Assembly: GCF_017094485.1 (NCBI RefSeq)
Contig: NZ_CP064786.1
Coordinates: 248,001 to 312,000, forward strand
Source of the DNA: Natranaeroarchaeum sulfidigenes
GTDB taxonomy: Archaea > Halobacteriota > Halobacteria > Halobacteriales > Natronoarchaeaceae
Direction of reading: 5' to 3'
Length of the DNA: 64,000 nucleotides
In this document: in pieces, positions 42,472 to 51,013 of the stretch
Position numbering within the stretch: position 1 is the first letter of the stretch
Layout: each line of letters starts with the position of its first letter
Notes under the pieces: generated by a model
Database searches by the model: none
Told to the model about the DNA's origin: nothing
The model's input: only the letters and a program-made list of their open reading frames with translations
Position numbers and translations under genes: made by a program

Positions 42472-43394
42472 CCAGTGGCCTCCACTGGCGGCGACGAGGG
42501 GGATGATTCACTGCTGAACGCTCGCCGGACAGCCGTCTCGAACGATGTCGGCTCGATATCGACGAACTCCCTGATCCGATCGTTCTCGACGACGACCGGC
42601 GTCTTGAGACCCGCAATCAGGGGTTTGGCGACTGAGGTAGGCACGTCCGTGACGAAGGTGAGCCAGTGAGAAGACAGCGTCGGTGTGAGCACCGGGACCG
42701 GAATGATGTAGACGCTCCGTCCAGCGATCTCTGCCGTGCGCTGGAGCATCTCCTGATAGGTCATCACCTCCGGGCCGCCGATCTCGAACGTCGTCCCGGC
42801 TGTTTCGGGGGCATCGAGTACGCCCACGAGGTAGGCGATCACGTCGTCGATCGCGATCGGCTGACAGCGAGTCCGGACCCACTTCGGGGCGAGCATCACA
42901 GGGAGCCGACCGGTGAGCTGATCGATCAGCTCGAAGCTCGCGCTCCCCTCGCCGACGATGACCGCCGCCCGGAGCGTCGTCAGGTCGTAGGTTCCATCAC
43001 CGAGCAGTCGCCCGACCTCCTGTCGGGACCGCAGATGTGCCGAGACGCCCTCTTTCTCCTCGCTGGGGCCGAGTCCGCCGAGGTAGATCACGCGCCCGAC
43101 GCCTGCTGCGCTTGCGGCTGCGCGGAAATGCCGGGCTGCCTGGCGATCACGCTCCTCGAAGTCCCCGCTCGATCCCATCGAGTGAACGAGATAGTACGCC
43201 GCGTCGACTCCTGCCAGTGCGGACTCGAAGCTGCCCTGTTCGAGTAGATCGCCTTCGTAGATATCGACATCGAGGTCGAGGTCGTAGCTCGATCGATCCC
43301 TGACGAGCACGCACACCTCGTGGCCGGCATCGAGGAGCGCTGGGACGAGTCGGCGTCCGACAAAGCCCGTCGCACCGGTGACGAGAACGTTCAT
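42468..43394 (-). CDS. NAD(P)-binding epimerase/dehydratase-like protein (atypical SDR)
   Basis: This 308-residue Rossmann protein begins MNVLVTGATGFVGRRLVPALLDAG with the extended SDR glycine motif. Later it has AAYYLVHSMG and GRVIYLGGLGPSEEKEG. The usual YxxxK dyad is not evident, as in atypical SDRs (NmrA/complex I NDUFA9-like, YbjT-like). A C-terminal region with VYIIPVPVLTPTLSSHWL looks membrane-associated. The ATG at 43394 is chosen over a 57-residue upstream extension with arginine-rich antisense character. It is followed, with 4-nt overlap, by a membrane protein. The substrate is unknown. Confidence 0.85.
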   Translation of the reverse strand: MNVLVTGATGFVGRRLVPALLDAGHEVCVLVRDRSSYDLDLDVDIYEGDLLEQGSFESALAGVDAAYYLVHSMGSSGDFEERDRQAARHFRAAASAAGVGRVIYLGGLGPSEEKEGVSAHLRSRQEVGRLLGDGTYDLTTLRAAVIVGEGSASFELIDQLTGRLPVMLAPKWVRTRCQPIAIDDVIAYLVGVLDAPETAGTTFEIGGPEVMTYQEMLQRTAEIAGRSVYIIPVPVLTPTLSSHWLTFVTDVPTSVAKPLIAGLKTPVVVENDRIREFVDIEPTSFETAVRRAFSSESSPSSPPVEATG

Positions 43395-43435
43395 ACGAAC
43401 CGGTAGGACGCCGGGATAATAATATCGCCGCTGGC

Positions 43436-44296
43436 TCAGTTCCAACCTGGCGTTTCTGGCGCACCGCGCTCGTCCTCGACTGCGACCGCGATGGCCGGAT
43501 CCGGGGCGGAGCGGCCCGGCTCGTCGGCTCGTTTGCTCCACACGCCGACTGCGCAGTCGATCCACGAGTCTCCCGCCAGCGCCCGTTTTCGGTACGTCTC
43601 ATAGCGCTCTTGCTCGACGGTCGTCGTACCGGGACTGGACGCCGCGGCGACCGCAAGACACTCCGCACGATCCGCGGCGCTGGATTCACCGGCGGCACAG
43701 CGCTCGATCGAGCCAGTCAGTTGCGCTGGCTCGGGATGAGTAAACAGTTTCTCGCCGAGGGCCTGTGGGCCAAGCAAGAGTCCATCGAGGGCTTCGGGCG
43801 GCTCGTCGTCGACCAGCCGCTCGCCACCGAACGCTCCCTCGACACGTTCACACATCGTCTCCTGATCGAGCGCGAGGTTGTGGCCCGGATACGACGCACA
43901 CTGCTCGGGATACCGATCCGTGTTGTGGATCCGACACTGGAGCGTGGTCGGATCGAGGAAGACACAGCTACGGAGCCAGTGTGGAGACTCGCCGAACGGA
44001 GCCACCGGCTTCGGGACTTTCCGGAGCCCAACAAAAAAGACGGGGTTGCCATCGATCGCGGCGAGTTCGTGGCCGTCGATCCGGACTCCATCGTCGGCCG
44101 TAAAGAACCGGGGTGTCATCGCTGCAGCCATCCCATCGTCGAGGAACCGGCGGATCTCCGAGCGAGTCAGCGGTGTGAGGTTGTAGGTGTCGTCGAGAGG
44201 GCGGTACCGGCCGTGGCGCTCGTGGTCGACGTCCTCGTCGGTCAGCGGTCGCCAGTCGAGACAACAGCCCGCGCAGCCTGCACAGTCCACCCGCAT
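43436..44296 (-). CDS. YkgJ-type cysteine-cluster protein
   Basis: This 286-residue protein starts with CAGCAGCC (residues 5-12). A second group, CVFLDPTTLQCRIHNTDRYPEQCASYPG, follows at about 110-140. This layout is typical of YkgJ/CxxCxxCC proteins proposed to bind zinc or iron-sulfur. The C-terminal part (about 190-280) is polar and without recognised motif. Function unknown. It is the upstream member of a minus-strand run with the epimerase-like gene (41-nt gap). Confidence 0.85.
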   Translation of the reverse strand: MRVDCAGCAGCCLDWRPLTDEDVDHERHGRYRPLDDTYNLTPLTRSEIRRFLDDGMAAAMTPRFFTADDGVRIDGHELAAIDGNPVFFVGLRKVPKPVAPFGESPHWLRSCVFLDPTTLQCRIHNTDRYPEQCASYPGHNLALDQETMCERVEGAFGGERLVDDEPPEALDGLLLGPQALGEKLFTHPEPAQLTGSIERCAAGESSAADRAECLAVAAASSPGTTTVEQERYETYRKRALAGDSWIDCAVGVWSKRADEPGRSAPDPAIAVAVEDERGAPETPGWN

Positions 44297-44408
44297 GTTG
44301 GGTACTACTACTTCTGTCGACTAAACTCCGGGTGCCGGGCACGCACAACCGCACGGCAGGAGGTCTCTGTCAGAAGGTTTTCACGGATTGGGCCCCTACG
44401 TCGCCCCG

Positions 44409-44624
44409 ATGGGACGCCAACCGTGTGACGGCTGTGGCCGGAAGGTGCGGATCGGCGGGGGAATCAGTGACTTCTGGACGATGAAGCCGACGCCGACAGA
44501 GGGGATGACACTGGAGTTCGAGGACGACAGCGAGCACTTTCTCTGTAATGAGTGTATCGACCAGCTTCCCGATTATCCGGATGAATCGGACGTCGAGGCG
44601 CTCGAACGGCGGGACGGCGAGTAG
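44409..44624 (+). CDS. Small two-CxxC zinc-finger protein, 71 residues
   Basis: This protein carries CDGCGRKVRIGGG near its N terminus and FLCNECIDQLPDYP near its C terminus. The two CxxC pairs are suited to one zinc ion. The ATG at 44409 is preferred over the in-frame start at 44388, since the cysteine motif then begins at residue 5. The haloarchaeal family is without known function. Small two-CxxC proteins of this kind are abundant in haloarchaea. Confidence 0.75.
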   Translation: MGRQPCDGCGRKVRIGGGISDFWTMKPTPTEGMTLEFEDDSEHFLCNECIDQLPDYPDESDVEALERRDGE

Positions 44625-44739
44625 CTATCGGTGCCACAGCCTATGAGTGTCGCTGTCGCTACCTGTCTTTTTTCGGAGAGTACTGCGGGACGCGGACAGA
44701 AAGTATTTACCGAGATGGTGGGCAGACCGAGACACCGAG

Positions 44740-44898
44740 ATGGCGTTACTGCAGGAGCTAGAAGAGCGACTCAAGCAGTTCTACGACACCGAGGCGTCGG
44801 TTCACCGGGAGTGCAGGCGGTGTGGAACGACCGTCACGGCGACCGAACGAGCCTGTCCCGCCTGTGGGTCGGGAGAAATCAGTGAACTCTCACTGTAG
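44740..44898 (+). CDS. Small zinc-ribbon protein, 52 residues
   Basis: This 52-residue protein has an N-terminal helix ALLQELEERLKQFYD followed by a rubredoxin-like zinc ribbon CRRCGTTVTATERACPACGS. The ATG at 44740 is chosen because the sequence upstream in frame (from 44647) lacks protein-like character, and a TATA-like AGTATTTAC lies at 44702-44710. Function unknown. It could be a regulatory or adaptor zinc ribbon. Confidence 0.72.
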   Translation: MALLQELEERLKQFYDTEASVHRECRRCGTTVTATERACPACGSGEISELSL

Positions 44899-44967
44899 GG
44901 CGATCAGCCTTCCCGGCGGCGACGACCTTCCGCAAGGTTAAGACCGAGGACGCAGAAAGCCAGCACA

Positions 44968-46791
44968 GTGGACTCCGACAGGATCTTCGATGCGTTCCCC
45001 GCACCCTCCTACCGTGGAAACCAGCGATCGGCACTGGCCGACATCCAGTCCGCGTTCGAGGCGGGCAACGACGTCGTGCTCGTCAGGGCACCGACCGGGA
45101 GCGGCAAGTCCTTGCTTGCGCGTGCGATCGCCGGCTGTGCACGCCGCGGTGCGGACGCGACGCCGAGTCAGGCAACCAAGGCGTACTACACGACGCCGCA
45201 GGTCTCGCAACTGGACGACGTGGCCGACGACGATCTCCTCGAAGATCTGAGCATCATCCGCGGGAAGAGCAACTACGACTGCATCCTGCCCGACGAGACG
45301 GAAACGCCGGTCGATCAGGCCCCCTGTGCCCGCGAGCGTGGGTACGACTGCTCGGTCAAACACCGCTGTCCGTACTTTTCCGATCGAGCCATCGCCTCGA
45401 ACCGCCGGATCGCCGCGATGACCCTGGCCTACTTCATGCAAACCGCCGGATCGGACGTCTTTCGCAAGCGCGACGTCTGCGTTATCGACGAGGCACACGG
45501 GCTCGCCGAGTGGGCGGAGATGTACGCGACGACGCATCTCGGCCCCCGAACCGTCCCGTTCTGGGAGGAGCTTCGCGTTCCAGCGCTCGATGGGCTCGAC
45601 GACGCGGTCGAGTACGCCGACGCGCTGGTCGATCGGTGTACTCGACGGAAAGACGACCTGCTGGAAAAGGGCGATCTCAGCGCCGAGGAGGCCGCCGAAC
45701 GCGACCGGTTACAGGAGCTTATCTCCGAGTTGAACTGGTTCGTCGAGGACTACCGCGATCCGGGGAGTGCAACGACGTGGCTGGTCGACCAGAGCGAGAA
45801 TGATGGAAACTCCGACGGGGAAGGCGGGCCGGTGACGATCAAACCGATGGATCCCGAGCGGTATCTCCGCCATACAGTCTGGGACCGAGCAAACAGATTT
45901 GCCCTGCTATCCGCCACGATTCTCAACAAGGAAGCATTCTGTCGCGGCGTCGGCCTCGATCCGGCGAACGTCGCGCTGGTCGATGTCGGCCACACGTTTC
46001 CGGTCGAACACCGGCCGCTGTACGACGTCACGCAGGGGAAGATGACCTACGAGCACCGCTCGGAGACGCTCCCGAAGGTCGCCCGGACGGTCGTCCGTAT
46101 CATGCGAAAACACGACGACGAGAAGGGGCTGATCCACTGTCACTCCTACGACATTCAGGATCGGCTGGCGACGCAGTTGCGCGAGTTCGGCGTCGGAAAC
46201 CGGATCCGAACCCACGATCGGGACCATCGGGACGCCGATCTGGACGCGTGGAAGGCCAGTGACGACGCGAGCGTCTTCCTCTCGGTGAAGATGGAGGAGG
46301 CGCTGGATCTGGAAGGCGACCTCGCGCGCTGGCAGGTGCTCTGCAAGGCACCCTACCCCAACACCGGGGACTCACGGATCGCTCACCGACTGGAGGACGG
46401 CCAGTGGGGCTGGTACTATCGCGCCGCACTCAGGACGGTGATTCAGGCCTGTGGTCGGGTGGTTCGCGCGCCCGACGACTACGGTGCGACGTATCTGGCA
46501 GATTCGAGCCTGCTCGACCTGTTCGAGCGCGCGCGCCACGACGTTCCCGGGTGGTTCGACGAACAGATCAGGCAGATGAGCGAACCGGAGCTTCCGGCGT
46601 TTGATCCCGGCGAGGCGCTCGCCGGGAGGAGTGTGGGACGAGCGAGCGGACAGCGTCGACGTGGCTCCGGCAGTACGGAGCGTTCGGGGAGTAAAACGTC
46701 GAGCGCCGCGACGAGAAGCCGGTCGGCGGGACAAAAGCGGAAGAAGTCCTCGAATAACAGCCCGATTGCGGACGTCTGGGATACCGAGTGA
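44968..46791 (+). CDS. XPD/Rad3-like ATP-dependent DNA helicase
   Basis: This 607-residue superfamily 2 helicase starts at a GTG codon. It has Walker A APTGSGKSLL and the DEAH box VIDEAHGLAE. Four cysteines between them (NYDC, APC, YDC, HRC, about residues 107-135) fit the XPD/DinG-type 4Fe-4S cluster. C-terminal motifs include LIHCHSYDIQDRLA and the arginine-finger motif IQACGRVVRAPDDYG. A basic Arg/Ser/Lys tail ends the protein. Enzymes of this class unwind DNA 5' to 3' in repair. It is shorter than some archaeal XPDs but complete by motif. Confidence 0.92.
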   Translation: MDSDRIFDAFPAPSYRGNQRSALADIQSAFEAGNDVVLVRAPTGSGKSLLARAIAGCARRGADATPSQATKAYYTTPQVSQLDDVADDDLLEDLSIIRGKSNYDCILPDETETPVDQAPCARERGYDCSVKHRCPYFSDRAIASNRRIAAMTLAYFMQTAGSDVFRKRDVCVIDEAHGLAEWAEMYATTHLGPRTVPFWEELRVPALDGLDDAVEYADALVDRCTRRKDDLLEKGDLSAEEAAERDRLQELISELNWFVEDYRDPGSATTWLVDQSENDGNSDGEGGPVTIKPMDPERYLRHTVWDRANRFALLSATILNKEAFCRGVGLDPANVALVDVGHTFPVEHRPLYDVTQGKMTYEHRSETLPKVARTVVRIMRKHDDEKGLIHCHSYDIQDRLATQLREFGVGNRIRTHDRDHRDADLDAWKASDDASVFLSVKMEEALDLEGDLARWQVLCKAPYPNTGDSRIAHRLEDGQWGWYYRAALRTVIQACGRVVRAPDDYGATYLADSSLLDLFERARHDVPGWFDEQIRQMSEPELPAFDPGEALAGRSVGRASGQRRRGSGSTERSGSKTSSAATRSRSAGQKRKKSSNNSPIADVWDTE

Positions 46792-46850
46792 GCGCGGAAT
46801 CTCAGCAGGACCACACCAAACGATTAGTGTGTGGGAGTCTACCATTCAGT

Positions 46851-47153
46851 ATGGGGGAAGAGGGACGCGCAATCAGAGACCGTGCAACGGTCCAGCAGTA
46901 CGAGCCGCCAGTGTTCGGAATCGAACGTGACATGTGGGTCGCAGAAGACGCCGAGACGGGATGTACGGGCATCGGTCGCGTCGAAGACGAGGCGGTCGGA
47001 AACCTCGTTTCGCTGGTGCTCACCCACGAGTCGGCGGCCATCGACGAGACGGAGTACCTGAAGCTACCGGGACAGGTGCGCGAGAAGCGGTGGAGTAACG
47101 CCGGCGCACGCAAACGCCGGGGGATCGTCGAGCGACTCTTCGATGGATTCTGA
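46851..47153 (+). CDS. Hypothetical protein, 100 residues
   Basis: This protein has a central acidic part (DMWVAEDAETGCTGIGRVEDEAVGNLVSLVL) and a basic C terminus (REKRWSNAGARKRRGIVERLFDGF). I recognise no family. The ATG at 46851 fits an AT-rich stretch GATTAGTGT about 27 nt upstream. It lies 59 nt after the XPD-like helicase gene on the same strand. Coding-like acidic composition supports it. Confidence 0.65.
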   Translation: MGEEGRAIRDRATVQQYEPPVFGIERDMWVAEDAETGCTGIGRVEDEAVGNLVSLVLTHESAAIDETEYLKLPGQVREKRWSNAGARKRRGIVERLFDGF

Positions 47154-47155
47154 CC

Positions 47156-47239
47156 TTACAGCACCGAGGCGGTCATCGCCACGAGCGACGAGACCATCAG
47201 GAAGGTCAGAAATATCGCGAATATCTTTTGTCGGTCCAT
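47156..47239 (-). CDS. Very small membrane protein, 27 residues
   Basis: On the minus strand an ATG at 47239 opens a 27-codon frame: MDRQK, then a hydrophobic helix of about 20 residues (IFAIFLTFLMVSSLVAMTAS), then VL and TAA. The sequence is a textbook single-span microprotein with a positive N terminus. A TATA-like TTAATGAA (within 47262-47274, minus strand) is centred about 28 nt upstream, fitting leaderless expression. It converges on the hypothetical gene ending at 47153. Function unknown. Confidence 0.6.
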   Translation of the reverse strand: MDRQKIFAIFLTFLMVSSLVAMTASVL

Positions 47240-47569
47240 ATGGGCCGGTACACGCCGAACCTTCATTAATTCAACGGCAGCCAGATCCGCGGTGTCGTCA
47301 GCGGCAACGAGTCGTAGCGGTTGCTCCGTCGGTCAGGCCGTCTAGATAGATACTATTCGAAAGGAAATCGACGCCGTATGACAGTCAGCTGGGGCGTGAG
47401 TATTGTAGCAACGACGTGGATAACCTCGCAACTATAGGTTGAGTATTACTGCAATCGTATGGGGAATAGAGCAATTACTTCTCGATGGAAGCTAACGCAA
47501 CACGTTCGGACCTCGTTACTACCAGGTAATCTCCGAGATACAATGAGTCCCTTCCATGAGGCTCCGACC
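47240..47569. other. Gene-free stretch before the lipoprotein gene
   Basis: It contains the TATA-like box of the minus-strand microprotein (47262-47274). Further right is an AT-rich part with two TGAGTATT words (around 47397 and 47441). The lipoprotein promoter is presumably near 47430-47470. In-frame ATGs at 47543 and 47459 could extend the lipoprotein but would displace its signal peptide. Nothing else was recognised. Confidence 0.35.
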
Positions 47570-48976
47570 ATGGATGACAATCCATCCAGACGAACGGTAC
47601 TAGGCGCGAGTGGGTTGGTCGCAGCAGGTCTTGCAGGCTGCCTCGACAGCGAGGGAGACGACAACACTGGCCAGAACGGCGATGAAAACGGCAATGCAAA
47701 TGGTAATGAGAACGGTAACGAAAACAACTTCGAGAACGAACTGACGTGGGGCGGACAGGGCGACGAGTTCGCCACCCTCGACTGTGAGGACGACGAGGTC
47801 GGATTCTGGAAATGGATCCTGACGCCCGGTGGACAGCCACCAATCGAGGAGGGGGCCCAGCTCACTGTTACGTACGAGGACAACACGACGGAAACGTACG
47901 ATGGCTTCCGTCCCGGTGAGGGACAAGGTGCAGTCCAGTTCGAGGCGTTCAAAGACGGTGGTGGCACCGTCGAGAGCGCCTTCGTCGAGTTCGACGGCGG
48001 AGGGGATAACCCCGTCCTCACGATCAGCGAGGCGGAGTGTCGCGAGGGTGAGGACGACGAGAAAGAGCTCGAAGTCGAGACGGAACCGGCAACGGAGATC
48101 AACGGTTCGACGGCGACGCTCAACGGGGTCCTCACGGAGATCGGTGACTTCACCGAGGTCGAGGTGTTCTTCGAGTGGCGTAATATTGAAGACGATGACT
48201 TCCAGCAGACGGACCGACAGACCCTTACCGAAACCGGTCCGTTCAGCGCCGAAATCGACGTCGAGCCCGGCGAGTCCTACGAGTTCCGGGCAGTCGTCGA
48301 GGCAAACGACCACCGGGTCGTCGGTGTGACGCTCGACTTCGAGAAAGATGACGACGACAAAGAAGAGGAGAAGGACAAGCCGGACGTCAAAGAGCACGTC
48401 GATGCCAAAGTCATCAAGCACAAAGAGAAAAACGGCACGGTCAAAGCCAGGGTTCGGGTCTACAACGACAGCGACCACGACCTGAAGCTCTCGTGGGACC
48501 TCAAGGACGGCAAAGACGGCGAGAAGATCGAGGTTCCGAAAGGCGGCAAAACGAACTTCTGGGTCTACGACGCGACGAAGTACGAGAAAGTGTACATCCG
48601 TCACGACGGCGAGACGGTCGCGTACACGAAACTGGACGACAAAGACGACCACGACGAGTACGACAAGTACAAAGAGTACGTCGACGTGGACGTCCTCGAT
48701 TACAAGCACAAAGACGGCAAGGTCAAGATCAAGTGCGCAATCTACAACGACCTCGACCACAAGCTAAAGTTCTCGTGGAACGCCAAAGGGAGCAACTACG
48801 GCGGAAAAATTAGCGTTCCGGCTAACGGGAAAGATACCTTCTGGGTCGGTTACATCGAGACGTCGTCGAAGATCGAAGTTCTCGTCGACGGGGACGTTAT
48901 CATGTCCATCGATCCGGACGACTACGAGGACTACTTCGACGATAACGACGACAACGACGACAACGACGGATACTGA
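47570..48976 (+). CDS. Tat-exported lipoprotein with duplicated C-terminal beta domain
   Basis: This 468-residue surface protein has a Tat-type lipoprotein signal, RRTVLGASGLVAAGLAGC, with Cys24 as lipid anchor. A Gly/Asn/Asp/Glu-rich linker follows. Next come a domain with WGGQGDEFATLDC and FWKWILTPGGQPP, and a fibronectin-III-like segment (PATEINGSTATLNGVLTEIG). Two homologous repeats about 94 residues apart close the protein (about 277-357 and 371-450). Both contain YND(S/L)DH-LK-SW and FWV cores. It ends in an Asp/Asn run. The repeats suggest binding or structural stacking on the cell surface. The function is unknown. Confidence 0.85.
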   Translation: MDDNPSRRTVLGASGLVAAGLAGCLDSEGDDNTGQNGDENGNANGNENGNENNFENELTWGGQGDEFATLDCEDDEVGFWKWILTPGGQPPIEEGAQLTVTYEDNTTETYDGFRPGEGQGAVQFEAFKDGGGTVESAFVEFDGGGDNPVLTISEAECREGEDDEKELEVETEPATEINGSTATLNGVLTEIGDFTEVEVFFEWRNIEDDDFQQTDRQTLTETGPFSAEIDVEPGESYEFRAVVEANDHRVVGVTLDFEKDDDDKEEEKDKPDVKEHVDAKVIKHKEKNGTVKARVRVYNDSDHDLKLSWDLKDGKDGEKIEVPKGGKTNFWVYDATKYEKVYIRHDGETVAYTKLDDKDDHDEYDKYKEYVDVDVLDYKHKDGKVKIKCAIYNDLDHKLKFSWNAKGSNYGGKISVPANGKDTFWVGYIETSSKIEVLVDGDVIMSIDPDDYEDYFDDNDDNDDNDGY

Positions 48977-48999
48977 AACTCCAGAGTATCACGCCCGAC

Positions 49000-49005
49000 T
49001 TTTTT
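49000..49005 (+). terminator. T-tract after the lipoprotein gene
   Basis: Six consecutive T residues occur 24 nt after the stop codon, a typical archaeal termination signal. Confidence 0.45.
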
Positions 49006-49045
49006 CGGTTTGTCACTGCCGGCAGCGGAAACTGAGAGTAAGGAA

Positions 49046-49459
49046 CTACTCGATGTCGATGCTGTGGCCCTCGTCAGAGTCGAACTCCTTTGGCACCGTG
49101 ACGGTCAACACGCCGTTGGTGTGTGATGCCGTCACGGATTCTGCGTCGACTGACTCGGGGAACGGAATCGACCGGGAGACGGACTGTCGGCGGCGTTCCC
49201 TGCGGAGATAGTGGTCGGTTTCGTCTTCGGACTCGATCTCACGCTCGGCCTCCAGCCGAAGCGTGTCGTCCGCGAGAGTCAGATCGATATCCTCCGTCTC
49301 GTAGCCCGGCAGGTCGACGGTGACGACGAACTCCTCGTCACGGTCTGCGACGTCGACCGCCGTCGAACCGGTGCGCGTCTGGAGATCCATACCTCCCTCA
49401 AACCCCTGCTCCATTCGCTGTAGCAGTGACTCGAACTCCTCGAACGGGTTGCCTTTCAT
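49046..49459 (-). CDS. Small heat shock protein Hsp20/alpha-crystallin family
   Basis: This 137-residue ATP-independent chaperone holds unfolding proteins. The alpha-crystallin domain covers about residues 38-130, with DEEFVVTVDLPGYETEDIDL at its start and the conserved NGVLTVTVPKE near its end. The short N-terminal arm (NPFEEFESLLQRMEQGF) mediates oligomerisation in the family. The C-terminal tail lacks an obvious I-x-I anchor. Single gene, convergent with the lipoprotein gene. Confidence 0.93.
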   Translation of the reverse strand: MKGNPFEEFESLLQRMEQGFEGGMDLQTRTGSTAVDVADRDEEFVVTVDLPGYETEDIDLTLADDTLRLEAEREIESEDETDHYLRRERRRQSVSRSIPFPESVDAESVTASHTNGVLTVTVPKEFDSDEGHSIDIE

Positions 49460-49544
49460 ACTTACTCAGGGCGATCTGCCCGCCTCAAACTACGTCATCC
49501 TGACCTATAACTTCTGTCCCCTCGACGAGAACAGAGTTGGAGAG

Positions 49545-50348
49545 TCACACGACATGCGAGGTGTCGTACGATCCGAGTCGACGAATCCACCCATCTGCTG
49601 CGAGTTCGTCGATATCGGCGAGCGCCTGCTCGGTTCGGTCTTCGTACAGCCCTGCCGCGATATCGATATGGAAGACGTAGTCGCCGAGACGTTCGCCGCT
49701 GGGACGGGACTCGACACGGGTGAGGTTGATGTCACGGTCAGCGAAGGGTTCGAGCAGGTCTAGCAACAGACCGGGATAGTCGTCGTTCGGGTAAACGATG
49801 AACGTCGACTTTCCGCCCGCCTGCGTGCGATCCTCGACCGGTGCGACGACGAAAAAGCGAGTCGCGTTTGAGGTCCGATCCTGAATATCCTCGGCGAGCA
49901 CCTGCAGACCATTTCCACTGTTGTCGGGGTGGGCGATGCCCGCCACGGTCGCGTCCTCACGGGCGATTTCGACGCCACGAGCCGTGCTGGCGACCGCTTC
50001 AAGGCCCACATCCGGGTACTGTTCGGACAGATACTCCCGGCACTGTGCAAGTGCCTGAGAGTGGCTGGCCACCGTCTCGAACGTCTCGTCCTGGGCGAGC
50101 AGGGCGTGTCGGATCGGCGTGACTATCTCTTTGATGACGGCGAGTTCGTTGTCCGCGAGCACGTCGAGGCTCTCGGTGACGCTCCCCTCGATACTGTTCT
50201 CGATCGGAACGACGCCGCGGTCGTACTGGCCGTCGGCGACCGCCTCGACAATGGCGGTGACGGACTCGCGAAACTCGACGACATCCGCGACCGACCCGGC
50301 GGCACGATGGGAGTAGGTCCCTTCGGGACCCAGCGTGACTGCTTTCAT
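49545..50348 (-). CDS. pheA: Prephenate dehydratase
   Basis: This enzyme converts prephenate to phenylpyruvate in phenylalanine synthesis. The 267-residue protein starts TLGPEGTYSHRAA. It has the PIENSIEGSVTESLD active-site segment and the catalytic TRFFVV motif in SNATRFFVVAP. It ends with an ACT domain that carries the feedback-inhibition motif ESRPSGERLGDYVF. Length is normal for the monofunctional enzyme, and no chorismate mutase domain is fused. Confidence 0.95.
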   Translation of the reverse strand: MKAVTLGPEGTYSHRAAGSVADVVEFRESVTAIVEAVADGQYDRGVVPIENSIEGSVTESLDVLADNELAVIKEIVTPIRHALLAQDETFETVASHSQALAQCREYLSEQYPDVGLEAVASTARGVEIAREDATVAGIAHPDNSGNGLQVLAEDIQDRTSNATRFFVVAPVEDRTQAGGKSTFIVYPNDDYPGLLLDLLEPFADRDINLTRVESRPSGERLGDYVFHIDIAAGLYEDRTEQALADIDELAADGWIRRLGSYDTSHVV

Positions 50349-50531
50349 CGACTTCCTGTACTCCGAGCGGGCCTAAAAGAGCGTCGGCGAAGCGCGGAGA
50401 GTGAGTTGTCCACGTGGATCTCAGTGGACTTATACGATGCCGTTCCCGAGATCTAAATTGATGTCTCCCCTCAATCAGTACGGTCGCCGCACAGCGGAGG
50501 AGTGTACCGCCACTATCGAGGTGTGTACGCG

Positions 50532-50969
50532 ATGAGATCCCGTCGATCAGTCCTCGCCACAGCAGCCGGACTGGCAGCTGCGGGACTTGCCGGGTGTCTC
50601 GGCAACGGCGGCTACGAGGACGGCGACGAGGATGCAGACGTCTGGCTCTCGGCCGTGGACGAGTTCGACGGCGTCGAAGACCACACTGGATCCAGCGAGG
50701 TCGCGGTCGCGGTCGGCGCGGGGGACGGCCTCGCCTTCGATCCCGTGGCGATCCAGGTGGATCAGGGGACGACCGTCGTCTGGGAGTGGACCGGCGACGG
50801 TGGCAGCCACAACGTCGTTCACGCCGGCAGCGCGGAACTGTTCGAGAGCGACCTGGTAAACCGGGAGGGTCACACCTTCGAGTACACGTTCGAGGAGGAA
50901 GGCACGTTCAACTACATCTGCACACCACACGAGGCCTCTGAAATGAAGGGCTCGGTTGTGGTCGAATAG
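50532..50969 (+). CDS. Halocyanin (blue copper lipoprotein)
   Basis: This 145-residue membrane-anchored electron carrier has the Tat lipoprotein signal SRRSVLATAAGLAAAGLAGC followed by an acidic linker. A plastocyanin-fold domain follows, with copper ligands in SHNVVH (His), YICTPHE (Cys and His) and EMKG (Met). This is the type I copper site of halocyanins. The ATG at 50532 is preferred, since it puts the twin arginines at residues 4-5. It probably passes electrons in respiration. Confidence 0.93.
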   Translation: MRSRRSVLATAAGLAAAGLAGCLGNGGYEDGDEDADVWLSAVDEFDGVEDHTGSSEVAVAVGAGDGLAFDPVAIQVDQGTTVVWEWTGDGGSHNVVHAGSAELFESDLVNREGHTFEYTFEEEGTFNYICTPHEASEMKGSVVVE

Positions 50970-51013
50970 CGACTCGGGGTCGACAGGAATACGGCGGCTC
51001 TTTTGAGACTACC

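Noticed and set aside
43395-43565. N-terminal 57-residue extension of the epimerase-like protein
   Set aside because: It is arginine-rich and antisense in character. The Rossmann motif starts at residue 4 from the ATG at 43394.
47378-47437. A 19-codon plus-strand frame before the lipoprotein gene
   Set aside because: It has no membrane helix, promoter spacing or composition that would distinguish it from chance.
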